From: Pantoea sp. RIT-PI-b | GTDB lineage: Bacteria; Pseudomonadota; Gammaproteobacteria; Enterobacterales; Enterobacteriaceae | Direction of reading: 5' to 3' | NCBI RefSeq assembly: GCF_001187905.1 | Contig: NZ_LGIS01000030.1 | Coordinates: forward strand, 62,001 to 126,000 | DNA: 64,000 nucleotides | In this document: positions 1 to 8,505 of the stretch, in pieces | How positions within the stretch are numbered: the first letter of the stretch is position 1 | Layout: every line of letters begins with the position of its first letter | Program-made: the position numbers and the translations under genes | The notes under the pieces: generated by a model | What the model was told of the DNA's origin: nothing | Seen by the model: the letters and a program-made list of their open reading frames with translations, nothing else | Databases searched by the model: none

Positions 1-964
1 AAATGATCTGCTTATCAGGCGCACACCAATCCGCCACTTCCTCCGCCAGCGACGGCAAGAAGCGCCCGGCAACATCATTACTTTCCCCCGAACGGAGAAT
101 GGCGCGGAAATTCCCCGAATCGCGATCGATGTTGTCCAGTGGATAGTGACTGATATAGAGATCGCTGCCGACTTCGAGCGCCGCGTGCCCGGTCGACACC
201 ACGCCATTGTTATCGACCGCTGCAATATAGCGATTGATCAACGGATAGCGTTCGCGCACCACACAGGCGCCAACCGGCGTCCAGATATACACGGTCAACG
301 GGGCCGCGGCCAACTCCGCCGGAAAGGGGGGATGCGCATAGCGGCTACTGTGCCAGCGGCGTAATCCTGCCGCCTTGAACAGCGGCAACGCGGTTACCGA
401 GCTATTGTCGGTTAATAGATGCGCCTGACGCGCCATGAGGAGCAGATTGGTGCCGATACTCAGTAGCAACAGTGCGAAACAGAGCGGCACCGCAATGTGA
501 TGATGAAACGGCCAGTTGCTGATGATCACAATACTCAGACCGAGCTCGACGATGCCGGTGAAGCAGTGCTTGCGCCAACGTACGCCGCGTAATACCCACG
601 CCGCCGAGATGCGAAACAGGCCATCGAACAGGAACATCATTCCAAATAACACCGCTGATACGTCGTTATTGTCTGCAGGAATATTGAATATCAGGAAGGC
701 GATGAAGAGGAAACCCAGCGCTTTCAGCAGCGTTAACCAGTCAATGCGTAGCTCTTTGCTGATGGCGAAGAACAGTTGCACCGCACCTTCCACGACGAAC
801 AGGATGGCGAGCATATCCAGCGGTACCGACAACACGCCATCGCTGCCTATATCATAAAGAATCATTGCGGAGAGCAGGATTAACGCGATGCCACCCAGCG
901 CGAGCCAATACCAGCGTCGACGCAATATCTGCGCGCCGGTAAGCAGGAAGATCAATTTGATCAT
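1..964 (-). CDS. HdeD-like membrane protein with extra C-terminal domain (partial)
   Basis: The gene starts with ATG at 964 and runs off the left edge with 321 codons read and no stop. Residues 1 to about 185 are strongly hydrophobic, with about six membrane segments resembling the DUF308/HdeD family of inner-membrane proteins. HdeD itself is linked to acid resistance in E. coli. After residue 195 the chain turns soluble. It contains the stretches TGHAALEV and YISHYP, which recall the His-containing strand of papain-like/NlpC-P60-type folds; this is only a resemblance. The catalytic residues expected further on would lie outside the window. It lies downstream of nuoN on the same strand but is separated from it by a terminator, so it is probably its own unit. 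The membrane-protein call is firm, the HdeD relation fair, and the function of the C-terminal part unknown. Confidence 0.6.
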   Translation of the reverse strand, partial: MIKLIFLLTGAQILRRRWYWLALGGIALILLSAMILYDIGSDGVLSVPLDMLAILFVVEGAVQLFFAISKELRIDWLTLLKALGFLFIAFLIFNIPADNNDVSAVLFGMMFLFDGLFRISAAWVLRGVRWRKHCFTGIVELGLSIVIISNWPFHHHIAVPLCFALLLLSIGTNLLLMARQAHLLTDNSSVTALPLFKAAGLRRWHSSRYAHPPFPAELAAAPLTVYIWTPVGACVVRERYPLINRYIAAVDNNGVVSTGHAALEVGSDLYISHYPLDNIDRDSGNFRAILRSGESNDVAGRFLPSLAEEVADWCAPDKQII

Positions 965-1033
965 GTCGCCTCTGCGGAGGAATTAACACTGCTTAAAAAT
1001 TAGCAACGTCGGAAGGGATTGTCAGATTTCAGG

Positions 1034-1062
1034 CAAAAAAAATCAGGCCCGCAGGCCTGATT
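1034..1062 (-). terminator. Terminator of the nuo operon
   Basis: Read on the minus strand, a GC-rich stem (AATCAGGCC with its complement, short loop) is followed by a run of T residues, directly after the nuoN stop codon. This is a classical intrinsic terminator and ends the 15-kb nuo transcript before the HdeD-like gene. Confidence 0.88.
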
Positions 1063-1083
1063 CAGTGATGACATGGGTTTGGC

Positions 1084-2541
1084 TTACATCAATGGCTGAG
1101 CCATCTGCACCAGCGTGATCAGCGGCTGTGGATAAACACCGAGCAGCAGTACCAGAATCGCAGAGATCAGCACCACAACACCACCCGCAGTAAACGCCCA
1201 GTTGGCTTGGGTGTCGCGGTTATGCAGTTCTGGCGGACTCAGATACAAGCTCACCGTTACGCGCAGATAGTAGTAAAGACCAATCGCACTACCGGCTACC
1301 ACGGCACCACTCAACCACCACAGATGTGCGTTCACACTTGAAGCGATCACGTAGAATTTACCGATGAAGCCGAGCGTCATCGGGATACCCGCCAGTGACA
1401 ACATCATCACCGTCATTACTGCTGACAGAATCGGACGATGCCAGAACAGGCCACGATAAGAGTAGAGCGTATCGGCATCCGGACCACGATATGGGCTCGA
1501 CATCAGGCTAACCACACCGAACGCACCAAGGCTGCTGAACAGATAACCAGCCAGATAAACACCGGCGGTTTCCAGCGACAGTTGATGCGTTTTCACCGCA
1601 ATCAGCGCTACCAGTAAATACCCCAGATGCGCAATGGAGGAGTAACCCAGCAGACGCTTGATGTTGCTCTGAGAAATCGCCATCAGGTTACCGAACAGAA
1701 TCGACGCGAAGGCAATGATACCCAGCACGGTTCGAACGGCTTCGCTGTCAGTGACTGGCGCGTACATGAATAGACGCATAATCACGGCGAAAATCGCAAT
1801 CTTACTGGCGGTGGCGAGGAAGGTTGAAACCGGCGCAGGCGCACCCTGATAAACGTCTGGCGTCCACAGATGGAACGGCACCAGCGACAGTTTAAAGCCC
1901 AGACCGATAATCATCATGCCCAGACCCAGCAGCAACAGCGGCTCCTGAATCATGCTATCGCTCAGGCTTTTGCCCAACTGCACAAAGCTCAGGCTACCGG
2001 AGTCTGCATAAATCAGGGCGATACCGAACAGCAGGAAGGATGACGCTGCAGCTGACAGAATGGTGTATTTCAGTGACGCTTCCAGCGAACGTTTCTGGCG
2101 GAAGGCGTAACCAATCAAACCAAACAGCGGCAGAGAGAGCAGTTCGATGCCGATGAACAACGCCGCCAGATGGTTAGCGCTCGCCAGCACAATACCACCG
2201 AGAGCCGCAATCAGCACCAGCAGATAGAACTCATCTTTGTTGTCTGGGAAACCGGCCAACCAGGGATAAGCAAAGGTGCAGGTGGCCAGGCTCGCTAACA
2301 CCACCAGCGCGGTGTAGAACATCGAATAGCCATCAACACGCAGCAGCGGCGTGACATCCATCGCCCCCGCCTGGCCGACAAACCACAGAGAAAACAGCGC
2401 AATGTTAAGTCCGATCACGGTCAGCGTGGCATTAACAAAGTGATTGCGTCGCCACGCAATGGATAGCATCACCACCACCACCGTCAATCCGACGATCAAC
2501 AGCGGCAGTAACGCGATCAGATGTTGAGGAGTTATTGTCAT
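1084..2541 (-). CDS. nuoN: NADH-quinone oxidoreductase subunit N
   Basis: Membrane subunit of respiratory complex I, one of the three antiporter-like proton-pumping subunits (with NuoL and NuoM). The 485-residue protein has about 14 hydrophobic helices and the conserved charged residues of the antiporter family, such as the Lys in the PFHLWTPDVYQGAP region near residue 220, plus the SNIKRLLGYSSIAHLGY segment. Length equals that of the E. coli protein. It is the last gene of the operon, 6 bp after nuoM, and is followed by an intrinsic terminator. Nothing unusual is seen. Confidence 0.97.
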   Translation of the reverse strand: MTITPQHLIALLPLLIVGLTVVVVMLSIAWRRNHFVNATLTVIGLNIALFSLWFVGQAGAMDVTPLLRVDGYSMFYTALVVLASLATCTFAYPWLAGFPDNKDEFYLLVLIAALGGIVLASANHLAALFIGIELLSLPLFGLIGYAFRQKRSLEASLKYTILSAAASSFLLFGIALIYADSGSLSFVQLGKSLSDSMIQEPLLLLGLGMMIIGLGFKLSLVPFHLWTPDVYQGAPAPVSTFLATASKIAIFAVIMRLFMYAPVTDSEAVRTVLGIIAFASILFGNLMAISQSNIKRLLGYSSIAHLGYLLVALIAVKTHQLSLETAGVYLAGYLFSSLGAFGVVSLMSSPYRGPDADTLYSYRGLFWHRPILSAVMTVMMLSLAGIPMTLGFIGKFYVIASSVNAHLWWLSGAVVAGSAIGLYYYLRVTVSLYLSPPELHNRDTQANWAFTAGGVVVLISAILVLLLGVYPQPLITLVQMAQPLM

Positions 2542-2547
2542 GGCGAA

Positions 2548-4068
2548 TTACGGCCTTGTAGTTGAAATTGAAGCGGTAAACCACTGCTGAATATTGCTCA
2601 TCGCAGCATGGGATGTGTCGAGGATTGGCTGCGGATAAATCCCCAGCAACACCAGCAACACCACCAATACGCCGATAGTCATGAACTCACGCGGTGACAT
2701 GCCTGGCAGCGGATCTTTTGACTTCGCTTCGCCGAAGTAAGCGCGCTGCATCATGATCAGCGAGTAAACCGACGCAAACACCAGACCAAAAGTCGCAATG
2801 ACGATAATCACCGGCACCACCTGGAAACTGCCGGTCAGAATCATAAATTCGCCGACAAAGTTACCGGTGCCCGGCATACCGAGGTTTGCAACCGCGAAGA
2901 ACAGCGACAGACCCGGAATCCATTTAATCCGCGACCACAAACCGCCCATCTGACGCAGGTCGCGCGTATGCAGACGCTCATACAGCTGACCACACAGAAT
3001 GAACAGTGCCGCCGCCGAAAGGCCGTGCGCAATCATCTGAATTACCGCGCCCTGGAAGGCCAGCTGGCTGCCGGTGTAGATGGCGATCAGCACGAAGCCC
3101 ATGTGCGAAACGGAGGTGTAAGCAATCAGGCGTTTGATATCGGTTTGCGAGAAAGCCATCCACGCACCGTAGAAGATGCCGAGGATACCGAGCCACATCG
3201 CAATCGGAGCAAACTCCGCAGACGCATTTGGGAACAGCGGTAAGCTGAAGCGCAGCAGACCATAGGCCGCGGTTTTCAACAGAATACCGGCGAGGTCAAC
3301 CGAACCCGCGGTAGGTGCCTGGCTGTGGGCGTCGGGCAACCAACCGTGCAGGGGCACCACCGGCATTTTCACCGCAAAGGCGATGAAGAAGCCCAGCATC
3401 AGCAGATACTCAACGGTGTGCGACATCGGGGTTTTCAGCAGCTCTTCATAGCTGAAGGTCCACACGCCGGTTGCGTTGTAGTGCACAAAGACCAGCGCCA
3501 GAATCGACACCAACATAATCAGACCGGAAGCCTGGGTATAGATGAAGAACTTGGTCGCCGCACTGATGCGCGTTTTACCGTCTGATGCTTTATGACCCCA
3601 AAGTGCGATGAGGAAGTACATCGGCACCAGCATCATTTCCCAGAAGAAGAAGAACAGGAACATGTCGATGGAGAGGAACACGCCAATCACACCACCAAGA
3701 ATCCACATCAGGTTGAGGTGGAAGAAGCCCTGATACTTCTCAATTTCATTCCAGGAACATAGCACCGCCATCAGGCCGAGCAGACCGGTTAGCACCACCA
3801 TCAGCAGCGACAGACCATCAATCGCCAGATGGAAGTTGATACCAAAACGCGGAATCCACGGTACCGAGAACGTCGATTGCCATTGCGGAATGCCCGCAGC
3901 CTGCGTCAGTGAATAGCCTCCCTGCAACCACAGTTGCAGGCCAAGCGCCAGCGTCAGGCCCATGGTGATCATGGCAATCCATCGCGGAACTTTTGCGCCA
4001 AGACGCTCCGCAAGCCAGCAGAGCAAGCCACCGACAAAAGGTATGATTATTAGCCAAGGTAATAACAC
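2548..4068 (-). CDS. nuoM: NADH-quinone oxidoreductase subunit M
   Basis: Second antiporter-like proton-pumping subunit of complex I in the inner membrane. The 506-residue protein is almost entirely hydrophobic, with the conserved LHGWLPDAHSQAPTAGSV segment (channel helices) and the DIKRLIAYTSVSHMGFV segment shared with NuoL and NuoN. Length matches the family (about 509). The ATG at 4068 lies 212 bp after the nuoL stop, the widest gap inside the operon, and that gap carries a palindromic repeat. Confidence 0.97.
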   Translation of the reverse strand: MLLPWLIIIPFVGGLLCWLAERLGAKVPRWIAMITMGLTLALGLQLWLQGGYSLTQAAGIPQWQSTFSVPWIPRFGINFHLAIDGLSLLMVVLTGLLGLMAVLCSWNEIEKYQGFFHLNLMWILGGVIGVFLSIDMFLFFFFWEMMLVPMYFLIALWGHKASDGKTRISAATKFFIYTQASGLIMLVSILALVFVHYNATGVWTFSYEELLKTPMSHTVEYLLMLGFFIAFAVKMPVVPLHGWLPDAHSQAPTAGSVDLAGILLKTAAYGLLRFSLPLFPNASAEFAPIAMWLGILGIFYGAWMAFSQTDIKRLIAYTSVSHMGFVLIAIYTGSQLAFQGAVIQMIAHGLSAAALFILCGQLYERLHTRDLRQMGGLWSRIKWIPGLSLFFAVANLGMPGTGNFVGEFMILTGSFQVVPVIIVIATFGLVFASVYSLIMMQRAYFGEAKSKDPLPGMSPREFMTIGVLVVLLVLLGIYPQPILDTSHAAMSNIQQWFTASISTTRP

Positions 4069-4127
4069 GGCATACTTCCCTTTTTTCAGCCTGATTTCGA
4101 GCTATCTTACTTGCCATTTTCGTTCCC

Positions 4128-4215
4128 GGCAGTGCCCGCAATCCTCACGTACCTAAGTACGCTCCGGTTGCTGTGCGCTGGCGGTAACGAAACTGGCTGC
4201 GCCGATTACGCTTCG
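4128..4215. repeat. Palindromic repeat-like sequence between nuoL and nuoM
   Basis: The 212-bp gap between nuoL and nuoM does not code. Its core is a short palindrome, CGTACCTAAGTACG at about 4147-4161, inside a GC-rich stretch unlike the flanking leader. Layout and base composition resemble the dispersed intergenic palindromes of Enterobacterales, but I could not align it well to ERIC. It would be transcribed within the nuo mRNA. Confidence 0.4.
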
Positions 4216-4280
4216 TCATTCAGGCAACTTTTACATTCGCTACTGGGGCGAGAAAATTTACCCGCCCCGCTCATCAATCT

Positions 4281-6116
4281 TTAAATCACCAGCAGCAGCG
4301 CCAGCACCACCACGGCGCCAACGCTCATCGAGGCCACGTACCAGCGCAGATAACCGTTCTCACTCACTACCAACCCTTTATTACCAATACGCGACAGCAG
4401 CGCCGGCAGGTTCATCAGTGAATTAAGCGGATCGCGCTTCAGCAGCCAGGCGATGCCGAGATAAGGTTTCACGAACACCTTGTCATACAGCCAATCGAAG
4501 CCCCAGGCCGCGAACCACCAGGTGCCGAAGAAACGACCCGGCGCGCTGTTGGCGATGCTGGTAACCAGCTGACGTTTACCCAGCCACAGCGCTGCAGCAA
4601 TCAGGATTCCGACGATTGCCACTACGCCTGAGGTGATTTCCAGCATCACTTTGCCGCCTTCACCAAATTCGTTCTGCGGCAAGACGCCCGCCAGCGGGGG
4701 AGTAATCAGCGCACCAATAAAGGTGGAGAGCACCATCAGCACAATCAGCGGCAGATGATGAGTAATGCCTTTGCCAGCGTGAGCATGAATTTTTTCTTCA
4801 CCGTGGAACACGATGAAGATCATGCGGAAGGTGTAGATTGAGGTGAGGAATGCACCCACCAGACCCGCAACCATCAGATTGATGTGACCATTCGCCAGCG
4901 CACCAAACAGGATTTCATCTTTACTGTAGAAACCTGCGGTAATCAGCGGCAGTGCCGCTAGCGCAGCACCACCCACCAGGAAGCAGACATAAACCAGTGG
5001 GATGCTCTTACGCAGGCCGCCCATCTTGAAGATGTTTTGCTCATGATGGCAGGCAAGAATGACCGAGCCTGAAGAGAGGAACAGCAAGGCTTTAAAGAAT
5101 GCATGCGTCATCAGATGGAAAATCGCCGCGTCCCATGCCTGCACGCCAAGCGCGAGGAACATGTAGCCGATCTGACTCATGGTGGAGTAAGCCAGCACGC
5201 GTTTGATGTCGGTTTGCACCAGCGCAGCAAAACCTGCCAGCACCAAGGTAATCGCACCAATGATCCCGACCAGATGCAACACTTCCGGCGTTAACAGGAA
5301 CAGACCGTGGGTACGTGCAATCAGGTAGACACCGGCGGTTACCATGGTGGCGGCGTGAATCAGTGCCGAAACCGGGGTTGGACCCGCCATCGCATCCGCC
5401 AGCCAGGTTTGTAACGGCAGCTGTGCAGATTTACCCACCGCGCCACCCAACAGCATCAGGGTTGCCCACTGCAGCATATGGTTGTCAGCAGCGAAGTGCG
5501 CTGGTGCCAGCTCAACCAGTTCGCGGAAGTTCAGCGTACCCAGTTCGTTGTAAAGGATGAACAAGGCGAAAGCGAGGAACACATCACCGACACGGGTGAT
5601 GATAAAGGCTTTCATCGCCGCTTTGCCGTTCTCTGGATTGCTGTAGTAGAAGCCAATCAGCAGATAAGAACACAGGCCCACACCTTCCCAACCGAGATAC
5701 ATCAGCATCAGGTTATCGGCCAGTACTAACACCACCATGCTCGCGATAAACAGGTTGGTGTAAGCGAAGAAGCGCGAATAACCTTCTTCACCACGCATGT
5801 ACCATGAAGCGAACATGTGGATGAAGAATCCGACACCGGTAACGACTGACAGCATGGTCAGCGATAAGCCGTCCAGCACCAGATTTACTTTGATGTCAAA
5901 ATTGCCAACGTGAATCCAGGTCCACAGCGCTTGTGTAAACGGCTGCTGTCCCTGATTGAAGAAGTCAAAACCGGCATAAATAGTGGTCAATGCTGCCAGA
6001 CCAACCGATCCCATTCCGATTGCAGCCGACAGGTTCTCCGACCAGCGACCGCGTGAAAACGCTAATAGCAGAAAGCCAATCAGCGGAAATAATACGGTTA
6101 AATAGAGAAGATTCAT
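4281..6116 (-). CDS. nuoL: NADH-quinone oxidoreductase subunit L
   Basis: Largest membrane subunit of complex I. It is the distal proton-pumping antiporter-like unit and carries the long lateral amphipathic helix at its C-terminus. The 611-residue protein shows the LPLQTWLADAMAGPTPVSAL segment (residues about 230-250) and DIKRVLAYSTMSQIGYM, both diagnostic of NuoL. The final membrane helix near residues 590-611 follows the amphipathic linker. Length agrees with E. coli (613). Its ATG overlaps the nuoK stop by 4 bp, so translation is probably coupled. Confidence 0.97.
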   Translation of the reverse strand: MNLLYLTVLFPLIGFLLLAFSRGRWSENLSAAIGMGSVGLAALTTIYAGFDFFNQGQQPFTQALWTWIHVGNFDIKVNLVLDGLSLTMLSVVTGVGFFIHMFASWYMRGEEGYSRFFAYTNLFIASMVVLVLADNLMLMYLGWEGVGLCSYLLIGFYYSNPENGKAAMKAFIITRVGDVFLAFALFILYNELGTLNFRELVELAPAHFAADNHMLQWATLMLLGGAVGKSAQLPLQTWLADAMAGPTPVSALIHAATMVTAGVYLIARTHGLFLLTPEVLHLVGIIGAITLVLAGFAALVQTDIKRVLAYSTMSQIGYMFLALGVQAWDAAIFHLMTHAFFKALLFLSSGSVILACHHEQNIFKMGGLRKSIPLVYVCFLVGGAALAALPLITAGFYSKDEILFGALANGHINLMVAGLVGAFLTSIYTFRMIFIVFHGEEKIHAHAGKGITHHLPLIVLMVLSTFIGALITPPLAGVLPQNEFGEGGKVMLEITSGVVAIVGILIAAALWLGKRQLVTSIANSAPGRFFGTWWFAAWGFDWLYDKVFVKPYLGIAWLLKRDPLNSLMNLPALLSRIGNKGLVVSENGYLRWYVASMSVGAVVVLALLLVI

Positions 6117-6415
6117 CCGCGCATCTCGCTCACTGTGTCAATGTTCAGCGTCTGACGACGACGATAAAGCTGGAGCAACAGCGCCAGACCAATACTCGCT
6201 TCCGCCGCCGCAAGGCTGATTGCCAGAATGTACATCACCTGGCCGTCAGCTTGTCCCCAATAGCTGCCTGCAACCACCAGCGCTAACGCCGAGGCATTGA
6301 TCATAATTTCCAGACCAATCAGCATAAACAGGATGTTACGACGCAGCACCACCGAGGTCAGGCCGAGAACAAACAGCACAGCGGCCAGCATTAGACCGTG
6401 TTGTAACGGGATCAT
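6113..6415 (-). CDS. nuoK: NADH-quinone oxidoreductase subunit K
   Basis: Small membrane subunit of complex I, 100 residues with three transmembrane helices, the usual length. The acidic residues of helices 2 and 3 (Glu in GLEIMINASAL and in AAAEASIGLALL) belong to the proposed proton path linking the quinone site with the pumping subunits. Start and stop overlap nuoJ and nuoL by 4 bp each, typical of coupled translation in this operon. Confidence 0.96.
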   Translation of the reverse strand: MIPLQHGLMLAAVLFVLGLTSVVLRRNILFMLIGLEIMINASALALVVAGSYWGQADGQVMYILAISLAAAEASIGLALLLQLYRRRQTLNIDTVSEMRG

Positions 6416-6963
6416 GCGTGATCCTCCTTATTTGCTTGCGCATCCGCTTGACGATTGCTCAGCACTTCGCCGTGACGCTCTTCACGTCCAATATGGAAGG
6501 CCACTACCAGACCGGCGAGCAGCAGCATTGATGCCAGCTCAACAGCCAGAACATAAGGACCAAACAAGCTGATACCGACCGCTTTGGCGTCGATGACGGT
6601 GCCATCAATGCCCTGATCCTGTGCAGTGCTAATGGCATAAATCATTACCGCCAGCAGCAGTAATGAGACGATGCCCGGACCAATCCACAGTGAAGGCTTC
6701 AGCCACTCGCGCTCTTGATCCTGCTGGGTTTTGCCCAGGTTCAGCATCATCACTACGAAGACGAACAGCACCATGATAGCGCCGGCGTAAACGATGATTT
6801 CCAGGGCACCCGCAAAGTAGGCGCCCATTGAGAAGAACACGCCGGCAATCGACAGCAGCGAAACAATCAGGTACAGCAGCGCATGTACCGGATTGGTGTG
6901 AGTGATGACCCGCAACGTCGTCAACACCGCGACCAGTCCGCAAAGATAAAACGCAAATTCCAT
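6412..6963 (-). CDS. nuoJ: NADH-quinone oxidoreductase subunit J
   Basis: Membrane subunit of complex I with five transmembrane helices in 183 residues (E. coli 184). The segment EIIVYAGAIMVLFVFVVMML near residues 55-75 is the conserved third helix, whose pi-bulge takes part in coupling. It overlaps nuoK by 4 bp and lies 10 bp after nuoI. The C-terminus is hydrophilic and ends KEDHA. No anomalies. Confidence 0.96.
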   Translation of the reverse strand: MEFAFYLCGLVAVLTTLRVITHTNPVHALLYLIVSLLSIAGVFFSMGAYFAGALEIIVYAGAIMVLFVFVVMMLNLGKTQQDQEREWLKPSLWIGPGIVSLLLLAVMIYAISTAQDQGIDGTVIDAKAVGISLFGPYVLAVELASMLLLAGLVVAFHIGREERHGEVLSNRQADAQANKEDHA

Positions 6964-6973
6964 ACCTGGCTCC

Positions 6974-7516
6974 TTAAGGTAACAACCCTTTGACGTCGAT
7001 CGGCTTGGCTTCGTTTTCCGCTTCGCCCTTCTCTTTTCCGTCGATCGCCATACCAGCCATACGATAGAAGTTGTATTCCGGGTACTTACCCGGACCGGAA
7101 ATCAGCAGGTCTTCCTTCTCATACACCAGATCCTGACGCTTAAACTCACCCAATTCAAAATCGGGCGTCAGCTGGATCGCGGTGGTTGGGCACGCTTCTT
7201 CGCACAGACCACAGAAGATGCAGCGTGAGAAGTTGATGCGGAAAAACTCTGGATACCAGCGTCCATCCTGCGTTTCAGCTTTCTGCAGCGAGATACAGCC
7301 GACAGGGCACGCTACCGCACACAAGTTACAGGCAACGCAGCGCTCTGCACCGTCCGGATCGCGCGTCAGCACAATACGTCCACGGTAACGCGGCGGCAGA
7401 TAAACCGGCTCTTCCGGATACATTTGGGTTTCGCGCTTGGCGAAGGCATGCATGCCTATCATCCAGATACTGCGCACTGTCGTGCCGAAGCCAACGACAA
7501 TATCTTTTAAAGTCAT
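6974..7516 (-). CDS. nuoI: NADH-quinone oxidoreductase subunit I (two 4Fe-4S clusters)
   Basis: Peripheral-arm subunit of complex I that carries clusters N6a and N6b and passes electrons toward NuoB. Two ferredoxin-type motifs are visible: Cys60/63/66/70 and Cys99/102/105/109. I chose the ATG at 7516, giving MTLKD and 180 residues, the E. coli length. An open frame continues 26 codons upstream, but those codons overlap nuoH in another frame and lack family similarity. The gap to nuoH is 11 bp. Confidence 0.97.
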   Translation of the reverse strand: MTLKDIVVGFGTTVRSIWMIGMHAFAKRETQMYPEEPVYLPPRYRGRIVLTRDPDGAERCVACNLCAVACPVGCISLQKAETQDGRWYPEFFRINFSRCIFCGLCEEACPTTAIQLTPDFELGEFKRQDLVYEKEDLLISGPGKYPEYNFYRMAGMAIDGKEKGEAENEAKPIDVKGLLP

Positions 7517-7527
7517 TTCATTGTCCC

Positions 7528-8505
7528 TTACTGCGCGGTGGACAGAATCACTGCGGCGGTCGCCAGCAGGTTCAACAGCGTCAACGGCAGACACACTTTC
7601 CAGCCGAACGACAGCACCTGGTCATAGCGTGGACGCGGCAGCGCAGCACGAATCAGGATAAACATCACCATAAAGAACGCTGTTTTCAGAGCGAACCAGA
7701 TGAATGGTGGCAGGAACGGACCGTGCCAGCCACCGAAGAACAGCGTGACAATCAGCGCTGATACAGTGGTGATCGCCACGTATTCACCGACGAAGAACAG
7801 GCCGAATTTCATACCGGCATATTCAATGTGGTAACCATCCGCCAACTCCTGCTCCGCTTCTGGCTGGTCAAACGGGTGGCGGTGGCAGACCGCAACGCCG
7901 GCGATGCAGAAAGTGAGGAAGCCGAAGAACTGCGGAATGATGTTCCACAGATGCGCCTGACTTTCGACGATGGCATTCATATTGAATGAACCGGCTTGCG
8001 CCACTACACCCATCAGCGACAGACCAAGGAACACTTCGTAGCTCAGCGTCTGCGCCGAGGCACGCATCGCACCCAGCAGCGAGTATTTGTTATTACTCGA
8101 CCAACCGGCGAACAGCACCGCATAGACCGCCAGACCCGCCATCATCAGGAAGAACAGCAAACCGATGTTCAGGTCAGTGACCATCCACGTTGGCGAAACC
8201 GGTACAATGGCAAAGGCCAGCAGCAGCGATACAAAGGCGATAACCGGTGCCAGAGTAAAGATGAAGCGGTCGGTAAACGGCGGAACCCAGTCCTCTTTAA
8301 AGAACATTTTGATCATATCTGCAGCCAGCTGCAGCGATCCGCCCCAACCTACACGGTTCGGACCGTAGCGGTTTTGCCACAAGCCGAGCAGACGACGCTC
8401 GGCGAAACTCATGAAAGCACCGCAACCCACCACTACCAACAGGATGACCAGCGCTTTGCCAATGTTGATCAGGATTTCAATAACGTCCGGTGTCAGCCAA
8501 CTCAT
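7528..8505 (-). CDS. nuoH: NADH-quinone oxidoreductase subunit H
   Basis: Membrane subunit of complex I that forms the quinone-binding chamber with NuoB and NuoD. It has 325 residues, exactly the E. coli length, with eight predicted helices. The loops RYGPNRVGWGGSLQ and HRHPFDQPEAEQELADG, rich in Arg and Glu, are the signature quinone-site loops of the family. Its ATG overlaps the nuoG stop by 4 bp. Confidence 0.97.
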   Translation of the reverse strand: MSWLTPDVIEILINIGKALVILLVVVGCGAFMSFAERRLLGLWQNRYGPNRVGWGGSLQLAADMIKMFFKEDWVPPFTDRFIFTLAPVIAFVSLLLAFAIVPVSPTWMVTDLNIGLLFFLMMAGLAVYAVLFAGWSSNNKYSLLGAMRASAQTLSYEVFLGLSLMGVVAQAGSFNMNAIVESQAHLWNIIPQFFGFLTFCIAGVAVCHRHPFDQPEAEQELADGYHIEYAGMKFGLFFVGEYVAITTVSALIVTLFFGGWHGPFLPPFIWFALKTAFFMVMFILIRAALPRPRYDQVLSFGWKVCLPLTLLNLLATAAVILSTAQ

